A DNA stretch of 33,942 nt from Sphingomonas yunnanensis. Lineage in GTDB: Bacteria > Pseudomonadota > Alphaproteobacteria > Sphingomonadales > Sphingomonadaceae. The DNA lies in contig NZ_JAIOKB010000013.1 of NCBI RefSeq assembly GCF_019898765.1, positions 1-33,942 on the forward strand, in the 5' to 3' direction. Position numbers and translations under genes: made by a program. This document shows positions 1 to 7,968 of this stretch, piece after piece. Below the pieces are notes generated by a model. It saw nothing but the letters and a program-made list of their open reading frames with translations. It searched no databases and was not told where the DNA came from. The stretch's first letter is position 1. Each line of letters starts with the position of its first letter.

Positions 1-24
1 GAGCCAGGATCAAACTCTCAAGTT
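1..24 (-). rRNA. rrs: 16S ribosomal RNA, 5' end only
   Basis: Read on the minus strand, the first bases are the universal 16S 5' segment, containing AGAGTTTGATCCTGGCTC (the classical 27F primer site). Only about 24 nt of the gene lie in the window; the rest continues beyond position 1. The mature 5' end is placed by analogy with other proteobacterial 16S genes (AACTTGAGAGTTTG) and could be off by a few bases. Confidence 0.95.
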
Positions 25-213
25 TGATGCTCGATACACACCCGGCGGAATAACCAGATGCATACCGCTCACTTCAAGGAGCCGTTCCTGCACTTCACAT
101 ATGGATACGTGAAGGACATATGAAACGACTTGAGCTCTGACGACCCCAACGCACCTTGAATGCGCCAGACCCGCAGACCACCGTCCACATGTCCCTTCAT
201 CTAAAACCTACAA

Positions 214-224
214 TGTCAAAGAGC
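214..224 (-). promoter_or_regulatory. rRNA antitermination boxA
   Basis: On the minus strand this reads GCTCTTTGACA, a close match to the rRNA leader boxA (GCTCTTTAACA in E. coli). It binds NusB-NusE and makes rRNA transcription resistant to Rho. It lies about 115 nt after the predicted transcription start and about 190 nt before the 16S gene, the normal leader arrangement. The leader also holds a small hairpin (CTTCAC at 93-98 with GTGAAG at 109-114), which may belong to the 16S processing region. Confidence 0.75.
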
Positions 225-337
225 CGCGAAAAACCGGCGCCCCGTCGAACTCCCTTTTACCGGAGCGACGCTGGCACCTGATCTAGCGCTGACCGATGAG
301 GCGTTCCAGCGAGTGGACCGCCCCGTCGAGAAGTCGG

Positions 338-366
338 CTTATATGGGCCGTCCAACAGGCCGTCAA
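338..366 (-). promoter_or_regulatory. rRNA operon promoter
   Basis: On the minus strand there is a -35 TTGACG (366-361), a spacer of exactly 17 bp and a -10 TATAAG (343-338). This is by far the best sigma-70 type promoter in the window. The bases just upstream on the same strand (about 367-390) are unusually T-rich for this GC-rich DNA and could be an UP element. Transcription would start near 331 and give a leader of about 305 nt containing boxA. Confidence 0.75.
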
Positions 367-408
367 CGACAAAATGCAAAATCGTGTTCAATCCCCGGAA
401 CCGAACGC

Positions 409-448
409 ATGTCATTGAGAAGGCACCGAGTTGTCACCTAACCGTCAC
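409..448 (+). promoter_or_regulatory. Pho-box-like array of four 11-bp repeats
   Basis: Four 7-mers lie at exact 11-bp intervals: ATGTCAT (409), AAGGCAC (420), TTGTCAC (431) and CCGTCAC (442), each separated by 4 nt. Three of the four carry GTCA at the same offset; the second has GGCA. The PhoB consensus is CTGTCAT-N4-CTGTCAT. Ten bases after the last unit is TAGCTC (459-464), usable as a -10, so the array would take the place of the -35 as in known PhoB-activated promoters. It lies upstream of the receptor operon starting at 512. PhoB control is an inference from spacing and sequence. Confidence 0.5.
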
Positions 449-511
449 GGGCCCCCCCTAGCTCCGCCGCGACGGCCCACCGCCGCACCAACGACATATT
501 GGGGATTGATC

Positions 512-2983
512 GTGAGAAAGCACGTGCTCGCTTGCACGGCCGCTATGGCCATCTGTCTGGCGGCGCCGGCCGCGCTGGCACAGGAGCCCGTGACGCCGCA
601 GGGCGCCGATAGGCCGGCGGACGACATCATCGTCACCGGGTCGACCCGCGCTGAGCGCCGCTTCGACGTCTCCTACGCGATCAACTCGGTGTCGCAGGAG
701 GAGATCCAGCGCCTCGCGCCGCTCAACACCGCCGACCTGATCGGCCAGCTGCCCGGCTTCCAGACCGAGTCGACCGGCGGCGAGGTGCAGAACATCTACC
801 GTATCCGCGGCCTGCCCAACGACGGCGGCTTCGTCAGCTTCCAGCAGGACGGCCTGCCGCTGTTCCACGAGAATGACGGCTTCTTCTTCCGCGGCGACGC
901 GCTGATCCGCCCCGACCTGATGACCGAGCGGCTCGAGGTGGTGCGCGGCGGCCCCGCCCCGGTCTACGCCAGCTACTCGGGCGCGATCGTCAACGCGGTC
1001 ACCGTCACCGGTCGCGACGAGTCGCGCGGCACGGCACGCGTGACGCTCGGCGACACCGGGCTGTACCGGCTCGACGCGGTCCAGTCGGGCAAGCTCGACG
1101 ACAGCACGCACTACGCGATCGGCGGCTTCCTGCGCTACCACGACGGCTATCGCGACAACGGCTTCCCCAACGACCGCGGCGGCCAGATCCGCGCCAACCT
1201 GACGCACGACACGGGCACCGGCACCCTCAAGGTCAGCGCCAACTACGTCAACGACCACAACGTTTTCTACCTGCCGATCCCGACCGCGGACCCGCGCGAC
1301 CCGAGCCGCTCGCTGGACCGCTACATCGACTATTTCAGGGGCACGATGAACTCGCCCGCGCTGCGCGACGTGAACCTGAAGTACCGCGACGGCGCCGGCG
1401 TGATCCAGGGCCGCTCGAGCGATCTCGCCACCGGGCGCCACATGCAGATGGTCAACGCGGGCGTGCAATATGACGCCGATCTCGGCGACTGGCTGGTCTC
1501 CGCCAAGGCGGGCTTCACCAAGGGGCGGCTCGACTTCACCGCTTTCTACTCGACCACCAACCCGAGCGACGGCGCCACCTTCGCCAACTCCTACCTCGCG
1601 GCGTCGCGCACGGCCTTCGGACCGGTCGCATCGATGGGCTATGTGCTCGCCGGCACCAGAACGGTCTACGATCCCTACGCCGCGTCAGGGCTGGTGGTGC
1701 AGGGCCAGTACCGCGACATCCACTCGCGCTTCTACTCGGCGCAGGGCGACCTGAGCGTCGCGCGGGCGTTCGACACCGCGATCGGGCGGCACGACCTCAA
1801 GGTCGGCGTGTACGCCAGCGCCTATGGCGCCAGCGCCGAGTCGATCTACCAGAACTATCTCATCGAGGTCGCGGGCAAGCCGCGCACGCTCGACCTGGTG
1901 GCGTACGCCGCCACGGGCGCCGTGCTCGGCCGCGTCACCGACAATGGCGCGCTCAACTATGCCGCGACGCTGACCAAGGGCGACGCCGACGCCAAGATGG
2001 TCGCGGTCTACGCCAACGACACCTGGGAGATCGTGCGCGGGCTGCGCGTCGACGCGGGCATCCGCCACGAGCGCTACGATTACGCCGGCTATGCCGCCAA
2101 CACGGCGCAGTACAATCTGGGTGACGCGGCCACGCTGGCGGACAATGCGACGCGCGGCTTCACCGGCACGATCACCAATCGCACGCTCAAGCCCAACATC
2201 ACCAACTGGACCGCGGGCGTGAACTATGACTTCACCCGCCACTTCGGCCTCTACGCGCGCGCGTCGCACCTGGAGACGCCGCCGTCGATGCAGGTGACCT
2301 ACACGATCAACCCGACGATCATCACCACCAAGGCCGATCAATATGAGGCCGGCGTGAAGCTGCGGTCAGGCGGCTCCTACCTCTACGCCACGGGCTTCTA
2401 CACCAACTTCGACCCGCTCAACGCCTCGTTCCTCGCCTTCGACCCGACCACCGGGCGCAACGACGTCAACGTACCTTTCATCGGCGAGGCGAAGATCAAG
2501 GGCATCGAGCTCGACGGCCTGCTCAAGGCGACGGACTGGTTCCAGCTCAACGCCGCGCTGACGGTGAGCAGCCCCAAATATCGCAACTTTCGCAGCAGCA
2601 CCGGCGCCGACCCGCAGGCCGCCGAGGGCAAGCAGATCGTGCGCGAGCCCAAGGTGTACGGCAACCTGCGCCCGACCTTCCGCTTCGCCGCGGGCGACAC
2701 CGACGTCGACCTGTACGGCCGCTGGAACTACATGGGGAAACGCTACGTCGACCTTTACAACAACACCGCGCTGCCGGCCTACTCCACCTTCGGCGCGGGC
2801 GTGACCGCGACGCGGGGCGACTGGCAGGTGCAGGTGGTCGGCGACAATCTCACCGACGCCAAGGGGCTGACGGAGGGCAACACGCGCACCGACACGCTCG
2901 CGGGCCAGGGCACCGCCGACGCGATCTACGGGCGGCCGATCTTCGGGCGCAACGTGCGGCTGGTGGTGACCCGCTCGTGGTGA
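512..2983 (+). CDS. TonB-dependent outer-membrane receptor
   Basis: Outer-membrane active transporter of about 823 aa. It has a signal peptide (residues 1-23, cut after ALA), a TonB-box-like DDIIVTG (37-43), a plug domain with the typical order (SQEEI, LIGQLPG, YRIRG, RLEVVRGGPAPVY) and a long beta-barrel ending in an aromatic residue (Trp). The start chosen is GTG 512, because it directly precedes the signal peptide and has GGGG 7 nt upstream. The frame is open back to TTG 431, but that would place proline-rich coding sequence over the Pho-like repeats. It is the first gene of a three-gene operon, overlapping the next gene by 7 nt. The neighbours (a phosphodiesterase-like enzyme and a YdcF protein) suggest an organophosphate-derived substrate; the sequence alone does not show the ligand. 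Confidence 0.93.
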   Translation: MRKHVLACTAAMAICLAAPAALAQEPVTPQGADRPADDIIVTGSTRAERRFDVSYAINSVSQEEIQRLAPLNTADLIGQLPGFQTESTGGEVQNIYRIRGLPNDGGFVSFQQDGLPLFHENDGFFFRGDALIRPDLMTERLEVVRGGPAPVYASYSGAIVNAVTVTGRDESRGTARVTLGDTGLYRLDAVQSGKLDDSTHYAIGGFLRYHDGYRDNGFPNDRGGQIRANLTHDTGTGTLKVSANYVNDHNVFYLPIPTADPRDPSRSLDRYIDYFRGTMNSPALRDVNLKYRDGAGVIQGRSSDLATGRHMQMVNAGVQYDADLGDWLVSAKAGFTKGRLDFTAFYSTTNPSDGATFANSYLAASRTAFGPVASMGYVLAGTRTVYDPYAASGLVVQGQYRDIHSRFYSAQGDLSVARAFDTAIGRHDLKVGVYASAYGASAESIYQNYLIEVAGKPRTLDLVAYAATGAVLGRVTDNGALNYAATLTKGDADAKMVAVYANDTWEIVRGLRVDAGIRHERYDYAGYAANTAQYNLGDAATLADNATRGFTGTITNRTLKPNITNWTAGVNYDFTRHFGLYARASHLETPPSMQVTYTINPTIITTKADQYEAGVKLRSGGSYLYATGFYTNFDPLNASFLAFDPTTGRNDVNVPFIGEAKIKGIELDGLLKATDWFQLNAALTVSSPKYRNFRSSTGADPQAAEGKQIVREPKVYGNLRPTFRFAAGDTDVDLYGRWNYMGKRYVDLYNNTALPAYSTFGAGVTATRGDWQVQVVGDNLTDAKGLTEGNTRTDTLAGQGTADAIYGRPIFGRNVRLVVTRSW

Positions 2984-4116
2984 GCGCGCGCGCGGCCGCG
3001 CTGCTGCTCGCGCCGGCGGTCCCGCTCGTCGCGGGTACGCCGGCCCGCGCCACCGCGGCGCCGGTGCGGGACCGCGCCAGCGAGGCGCTCGTGACGCGCC
3101 TGTTCCCGCTGCTCGCGCGGCTCGGCGCGGGCGCGCTGCCCGAGCCGCTGCGGCGCGCCCGTGCCGCGCGGGTGAGCGCCTGCGGTGACGATGCCGCGTG
3201 CGTGGCCCGCGTGTCGCGGTGGGAAGCGGCGGAGATCGACTCGCTCGCCGCCGCGGCAGCCCAGCGGGCCAACGCGCTTCCCGCCCTCGCCGACGACGGC
3301 GCGGCGGCGCAGCTCGGCCGCGAGCTGCGCGGCGTGACCGCTATCCTCGACACTTACGCGCTCGGCGCCGCACCGCGCTACCCGGCGATCGACGGGCCCG
3401 AGGTCGCCCCCGACAGCGCCGAGGCGAAGGCCCGACTGCACGCTGCGGTGGCGCTCGCCGCCCGCCCGCAGGCGGGTGCGTTCGACCCCAGCGTCGAGCT
3501 CGCGCTGGCGCTGCTCCAGACCAACGATCGCACCGACGCGGTCCGCGACGACACCTCCCTCGACGCGCCCGCGCGCCGCCGCGCCCGTGCGCTGGATTGG
3601 ACGCGCTACCGCTACACGGCGCTGATCGTCACGGGCGTCGGCCCCGAGGTGCCCGACATGCCGCTGAGCCCCGGCGGCCAGTATCACGTCCGCCTCGCCG
3701 CCGAGCGCTATGCCGTGGGCGACGCCGCGCTGATCATCGTCAGCGGCGGCCGCGCCCACCCGCGCTCGACCCGCTTCACCGAGGCGGTCGAGATGCGGCG
3801 CGCGCTGATCGAGCGCTACGGCGTGCCGGCCGAGGCGATCGTGCTCGAGGCCTATGCGCGCCACACCACCACCAACCTCCGCGACGCCACGCGCGAGCTG
3901 GCTGCGCTCGGCGCCCCGCTCGATCGGCCGGCATTGATCGTCTGCAACCCCGAGCAGAGCCGCTACATCGAGGGCGCCGCCTTCGCCGAGCGCAACCGGC
4001 GCGAGCTCGGCTATCTTCCAGGCACGATCGGCCCGCGGCGCTTGCCCACCGAGATCGAGTTCCGCCCGGCCCGCCAGTCACTTCGCGTCGACCCGATCGA
4101 CCCGCTCGACCCCTGA
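2977..4116 (+). CDS. Exported YdcF/DUF218-family protein
   Basis: About 379 aa. The N-terminus is a signal-peptide-like hydrophobic stretch (to about residue 28), then an Ala/Arg-rich helical region, then a DUF218 (YdcF/SanA/ElyC) domain from about 210 to 345. The domain shows a beta-strand ALIVTGVGPE, a LSPGGQYHVRLAAE helix, IIVSGG, a helix with EAVEMRRALIERYGVP, and the TTTNLRDA motif typical of the family. DUF218 proteins have a Rossmann-like fold; their biochemical role is not settled (envelope-related phenotypes for SanA and ElyC). The start is GTG 2977 or GTG 2980, both overlapping the receptor stop, which implies translational coupling. The next gene follows after 15 nt. The N-terminal 200 residues are longer than in ordinary YdcF and may be a lineage-specific extension. 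Confidence 0.8.
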   Translation: MVSARAAALLLAPAVPLVAGTPARATAAPVRDRASEALVTRLFPLLARLGAGALPEPLRRARAARVSACGDDAACVARVSRWEAAEIDSLAAAAAQRANALPALADDGAAAQLGRELRGVTAILDTYALGAAPRYPAIDGPEVAPDSAEAKARLHAAVALAARPQAGAFDPSVELALALLQTNDRTDAVRDDTSLDAPARRRARALDWTRYRYTALIVTGVGPEVPDMPLSPGGQYHVRLAAERYAVGDAALIIVSGGRAHPRSTRFTEAVEMRRALIERYGVPAEAIVLEAYARHTTTNLRDATRELAALGAPLDRPALIVCNPEQSRYIEGAAFAERNRRELGYLPGTIGPRRLPTEIEFRPARQSLRVDPIDPLDP

Positions 4117-4131
4117 TCCGAGGACCCGCCG

Positions 4132-5118
4132 ATGCGCCTTCCCGCCCTGCTCGCCGCCGCGCTGCTGCTCGCCCCCGCGCCGGCGTTCGCCTGGGGGCAG
4201 CGCGCGCACGCCGCGATCGACCGCGCCGCGCTCGCCGCGCTGCCCGCCGACGGACCGATGTTCCTGCGGCGCCACGCCGACACGATCGCCGATTCCGCCA
4301 CGCTGCCCGACAGCTGGCGCGCCGCGAGCGAGCCGTTCAGCAAGATCGAGGAGGATCCCAATCACGGCTGGTTCCGCGAGCAATTCGCCTTCCTCCGTCC
4401 GATCCCGCGCTCGCGCTACGCCTTCGTCATCGCGCTCTATCGCGAGCACGAGCGCCTCAAGACGAGCGACCCGGCGCGTGCGGCGCGCACCAACGTGCGC
4501 TGGACCGGCACTTTGCCCTATGCCGCGATGGAGAGCTACGGCCGGCTGGTGGTGGCGATGCGCGCGGTGCGCGCCGCCGCTATGGATCGACGTGCCGCCG
4601 ATCGGGCGGAGGCGCAGGCGGCCGATCAGGTGGTGCTGCTCGGTCACTACATCGGCGACGGCGCCCAGCCGATGCACGACTCGGTCCATCACGACGGCTG
4701 GGTCGGCGACAACCCCAACGGCTATACGCGCGACCGCGGCGTCCACGGCCGCTTCGAGAGCGGCTTCGTCGACCTGATCGGGCTGAGCGAGCGCGACCTC
4801 GCGCCGCGCGTCGCGCCGCTCGGCCACGCCGGGGGGGACCTGTTCGACGCAGTGCTGGCCTATCTCGACACGGCGGGGAGCAAGGTGGAACTGACCTACC
4901 AGCTCGAGAAACGCGGCGGCTTCTCCGACCCGTCGGACACGGCGGTACGCGCGCTCGTGGTCGAGCGCGCGGCGAGCGGCGCCGCGATGCTGCGCGACAT
5001 GATCGCGCGGGCGTGGCGCGAGAGCGCGTCGCCGCCGCCACGCGACCTACCCGACCCACTCGACACCGCGGGCGTCGACTTCGATCCGGCGACGGGGTCG
5101 GCACCGGCGGCACGGTGA
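4132..5118 (+). CDS. Exported zinc phosphodiesterase, S1/P1 nuclease - phospholipase C superfamily
   Basis: 328 aa with a signal peptide cut after AFA (residue 20), so the mature protein begins with Trp (WGQRAH). In S1/P1 nucleases the free N-terminal Trp1 and His6 are zinc ligands, matching W21 and H26. Other candidate ligands match the P1 set in order and spacing: D60, H78 (NHGW), H172-x3-D176-x5-H182 (HYIGDGAQPMH) and H205-x3-E209. The last position is Asp in P1 but Glu in Bacillus cereus phospholipase C. A trinuclear-zinc periplasmic phosphodiesterase (nucleic acid, nucleotide or phospholipid headgroup) is therefore likely; the substrate cannot be told. Start ATG with GAGGA 7 nt upstream. 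Third gene of the receptor operon; convergent with the next gene, with a CCATGCC/GGCATGG hairpin between them (5154-5172). Confidence 0.85.
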   Translation: MRLPALLAAALLLAPAPAFAWGQRAHAAIDRAALAALPADGPMFLRRHADTIADSATLPDSWRAASEPFSKIEEDPNHGWFREQFAFLRPIPRSRYAFVIALYREHERLKTSDPARAARTNVRWTGTLPYAAMESYGRLVVAMRAVRAAAMDRRAADRAEAQAADQVVLLGHYIGDGAQPMHDSVHHDGWVGDNPNGYTRDRGVHGRFESGFVDLIGLSERDLAPRVAPLGHAGGDLFDAVLAYLDTAGSKVELTYQLEKRGGFSDPSDTAVRALVVERAASGAAMLRDMIARAWRESASPPPRDLPDPLDTAGVDFDPATGSAPAAR

Positions 5119-5153
5119 GAGAAACGCCTGTCGTGAAGACTCCGATATGCCCG

Positions 5154-5172
5154 CCATGCCACCGGGGCATGG
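5154..5172. terminator. Hairpin between convergent genes
   Basis: CCATGCC (5154-5160) and GGCATGG (5166-5172) form a 7-bp stem with a 5-nt loop in the 63-bp gap between two convergent genes. No T-tract follows on either strand, so intrinsic termination is only possible, not shown. Confidence 0.35.
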
Positions 5173-5181
5173 AGCCGCCCC

Positions 5182-6129
5182 TCACCCCGCCTTGATCATC
5201 CCATGCATCGTCAGCCAGCGCGCGAAGGCGTCGAACCAGCCGGTGCTGGTCGTCGTCTTCGGGTACATGCCGAAGCCGTGCCCGCCCTGCTCGTACAAGT
5301 GGAACTCGACCGGTCGCTTGGCCTCGCGCCAGCGCTCGATCAGCCCGAAGCCGCCGTTGGCGAAGAAAGGATCGTCCGCCGCCAGCGCGACGAAGAGCGG
5401 GGGCGCCTGCGCGGGCACCGTCACGCCGGTGAGCGGGCCGTAGATCGTGCCGATGAAGGCGGGCTTGGCATCGCCCGGGGTCAACGTCGTCGCGAGCGTC
5501 AGCATCGCGCCCGCGGAGAAGCCGACCATGCCGATCTTGCTCGGATCGACATGCCACTCGGCGGCGCGGCGGCGCACCAGCGCGAAGGCGGCGCGCGAGT
5601 CGGCGAGCTGTGGCGCGAGCTGAGTCGCCATCGTCGCGGCGTCGGGGCGCGGCGGGCGCGCCGCGGTGCCCGAGAACATCGCGCGCATCGACTCGGCGAA
5701 GGCATTCATCTCGGCGGGTGTCTGGTTGAGCCGGTACTTGAGCACGAAAGCCGCGACCCCGCGCGCCGCGAGCGCGCGCGCGACGTCATAGCCCTCATTG
5801 TCCATCGACAGCGTACGGAAGCCGCCGCCCGGCGCCACGATCACCGCCGCGCCGCTGGCGCGTGCCGGGTCGGGCAGGAAGGGCGTGAGCGTTGCCTCGG
5901 TGACATTGCGCGTGAAGGTGCTGCCATATTGGCGAAACCACGACTCTTTGGTGCTCGCGCCCGGCAGCGCGCCGGTACCGAGCGGTAGCGCTCCCTGCTG
6001 CGACGGCGTGGCGATCGGCGTCATCGTGTCGTCCTGCGCGGCAGCGGGAAGGCTGAGGGTCGCGGCGAGCATGGTTGCCAAGCCGAGACGCAGACGGTGG
6101 CCGAAGTGCGACCTGGTAGGACGGCGCAT
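5182..6129 (-). CDS. Exported alpha/beta-hydrolase (acetyl-xylan-esterase-like)
   Basis: 315 aa. Signal peptide to about residue 31 (SLPAAAQ). The alpha/beta-hydrolase fold has an oxyanion-hole segment VAPGGGF (98-104), a nucleophile elbow GFSAG with S205, acidic ADDPFF (D252/D253) and H284 in GGHGFG. This layout resembles secreted carbohydrate esterases and the BD-FAE type of hydrolase, which remove acetyl or feruloyl groups from plant polysaccharides; the real substrate is unknown. The start is ATG 6129, preceded by GGGAGAGAG; in-frame upstream codons lie in repeat DNA. It is transcribed alone, divergent from the halogenase gene. Confidence 0.85.
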   Translation of the reverse strand: MRRPTRSHFGHRLRLGLATMLAATLSLPAAAQDDTMTPIATPSQQGALPLGTGALPGASTKESWFRQYGSTFTRNVTEATLTPFLPDPARASGAAVIVAPGGGFRTLSMDNEGYDVARALAARGVAAFVLKYRLNQTPAEMNAFAESMRAMFSGTAARPPRPDAATMATQLAPQLADSRAAFALVRRRAAEWHVDPSKIGMVGFSAGAMLTLATTLTPGDAKPAFIGTIYGPLTGVTVPAQAPPLFVALAADDPFFANGGFGLIERWREAKRPVEFHLYEQGGHGFGMYPKTTTSTGWFDAFARWLTMHGMIKAG

Positions 6130-6240
6130 GTCTCTCTCCCATGTTATCGTTAACACTGACGCTATGCTCGGATCGCGCGGGAGTCCAGCGGCGAGTAATC
6201 GCCCTCTCGCGACTGTAGCCGAAGCCGTCGTCTTCCTACT

Positions 6241-6343
6241 CCCGTCATCCCGGCGAAGGCCGGGATCCACCCGTCCGCGCATGCATCGGGTCCTCAGTGC
6301 GCGGCAGGGTGGATCCTGAGACGAGCTCAGGATGACGGCAGGA
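6241..6343. repeat. Composite inverted-repeat element
   Basis: Two hairpins facing each other: ATCCCGGC/GCCGGGAT (6247-6254 and 6259-6266) and ATCCTGAG/CTCAGGAT (6313-6320 and 6326-6333). The flanks are also mutually inverted: CCGTCATCC (6242-6250) with GGATGACGG (6330-6338), and GGATCCACCC (6263-6272) with GGGTGGATCC (6307-6316). It is non-coding, placed between divergent genes, and looks like a pair of REP-type elements inserted in opposite orientation. Related elements occur near 13.5 kb and 23.8 kb. Confidence 0.75.
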
Positions 6344-6414
6344 GAAAAGGTTCGACCGCGCCTCGGAAATGCGCGCCGCCCTCGCCACCATCACCGCGGC
6401 TGACACCCGCCCCC

Positions 6415-7968
6415 ATGCTGCGCTATGCCGAGGTCATGTCGCACCAGCGCCACGTGCTGATCGTCGGCGGCGGCACCGCCGGCTGGCTCACCGCCGCCTA
6501 TCTGGCGCGCGCGCTCGGCGCGGGCGTCGCGGTGACGCTGCTCGAATCCCCCGAGATCGGCACGATCGGTGTCGGCGAGGGCACCTTCCCGACGATCCGC
6601 GAGACCTTGCGCTTCCTCGGCATCGAGGAGGCCGCCTTCGTCCGCGCGGCCGGTGCCACCTTCAAACAGGGCGTCCGCTTCACCGGCTGGCAGCCCGACG
6701 CCGACGGCGCGCCGCACAGCTATTTCCACCCGTTCGACGCGCCGTTTCAGCCCGAGCCCGGCCTCGTCACCGACTGGCTCAGGCAGGACGAGACCGGCCG
6801 CGCCCCCTTCGCCGAGGCGGTGACGATCCAGCACCGGGTCGCCGCCGCGCGTCGCGCGCCCAAACAGCCTGGCGAAGGCGACTTCGCCGGACCGCTCACT
6901 TACGCCTTCCATTTCGACGCGGTGCGTCTCGCTGCGCTGGTGTCGGAGCGCGCGCGCGCACTCGGCGTCATCCACCTGAGCGGTCGCCTGCGCGACCTCG
7001 TGCTCGCCGAGGACGGCACGATCGCTCGGGTCGACAGCGATGCCGGCGCGCTCACCGCCGACCTCTACGTCGACTGTACCGGGTTCCGCGCCGAGCTGAT
7101 CGGGCGCCTGCCGGGCGCACGCTTCCACTCGGTCGCTGACCAGCTGTTCACCGACCGCGCGCTGACCTGCAAGCTGGCCTATGCCGCGCCCGACGCGCCG
7201 ATCGAGAGCGCGACGCTCGCCACCGCCCACGCGGCCGGGTGGCTGTGGGACATCGGACTCGCCGGCGCGCGCGGGATCGGCTGCGTCTACGCCAGCCGCT
7301 ACCTCGACGACGCGGGCGCCGAGGCGATCCTCGCGCGCTATCTCGGCCGCGACCTGGCCGAGCTCTCCCCCCGCCGCATAACCTTCGAACCCGGCTGGCA
7401 GGAGCGCGCCTGGATCGGCAATTGCGTCGCGGTCGGGCTCGCCGGCGGCTTCCTCGAGCCGCTCGAGTCGACCGGCGTGGTGCTGATCGAGGCCGCGGCG
7501 GCGATGATCGCCGAGCTGCTGCCGCCGCGCGGGCCGGTCGATCGCGGCGCGGTGCGCTTCAACGCGCTGATGGCGGAGCGCTACGCGAACATCGCCGCTT
7601 TCCTGAAGCTGCATTACTGCCTCAGCCGGCGCCCCGAGCCGTTCTGGCGCGACAATGCCGATCCCGCGACGCTGCCGTCGCGGCTCGCCGCCTGGCTCGA
7701 CCAGTGGCGACACCGCCCGCCGAGCCGCTTCGACTTCCAGCTCGAGAGCGAGACCTTCGCTCACTTCAACTATCAGTACATCCTCTACGGCATGGGCTTC
7801 GCCACCGACATGGGCGCGGGGGACAAGGCCGCGGCGGCGCGGGCCGAGCGGCTGTTCGCGCGGGTGCGTGCCTATGGCGAGCGCGCCGCGCGCGAGCTGC
7901 CGCCCCACCGCGCCTTGGTCGAGCAACTCGCCGGCACCGCGCTCAGCCCCGCGCGAACAGGCTCCTGA
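6415..7968 (+). CDS. Flavin-dependent tryptophan-halogenase-family protein
   Basis: 517 aa, the usual length for the family. FAD-binding GGGTAGW (18-24), then VGEGTFPTI and ATFKQG with K84, equivalent to the catalytic lysine of PrnA (K79) that carries the haloamine/HOX intermediate. The halogenase signature GWxWxIP appears as GWLWDIG (275-281), with Gly in place of the last Pro. LEPLESTG (348-354) holds E351, at the PrnA Glu346 position. The expected reaction is FADH2-, O2- and halide-dependent halogenation of an electron-rich aromatic; the substrate is unknown. ATG 6436 (MSHQRHVLIVGGG) is an equally plausible start; neither has a good ribosome-binding site. No flavin reductase or TonB receptor is adjacent, unlike many sphingomonad and caulobacter halogenase loci. 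The 3' end overlaps vapC by 26 bp. Confidence 0.88.
   Translation: MLRYAEVMSHQRHVLIVGGGTAGWLTAAYLARALGAGVAVTLLESPEIGTIGVGEGTFPTIRETLRFLGIEEAAFVRAAGATFKQGVRFTGWQPDADGAPHSYFHPFDAPFQPEPGLVTDWLRQDETGRAPFAEAVTIQHRVAAARRAPKQPGEGDFAGPLTYAFHFDAVRLAALVSERARALGVIHLSGRLRDLVLAEDGTIARVDSDAGALTADLYVDCTGFRAELIGRLPGARFHSVADQLFTDRALTCKLAYAAPDAPIESATLATAHAAGWLWDIGLAGARGIGCVYASRYLDDAGAEAILARYLGRDLAELSPRRITFEPGWQERAWIGNCVAVGLAGGFLEPLESTGVVLIEAAAAMIAELLPPRGPVDRGAVRFNALMAERYANIAAFLKLHYCLSRRPEPFWRDNADPATLPSRLAAWLDQWRHRPPSRFDFQLESETFAHFNYQYILYGMGFATDMGAGDKAAAARAERLFARVRAYGERAARELPPHRALVEQLAGTALSPARTGS

Noticed and set aside
431..511. Upstream TTG start of the TonB receptor
   Set aside because: It would add 27 proline-rich residues before a perfectly placed signal peptide and overlaps the Pho-like array.
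3198..5195. 665-codon frame overlapping the YdcF and phosphodiesterase genes
   Set aside because: Arg/Pro/Ala-rich out-of-frame reading of two well-supported genes.
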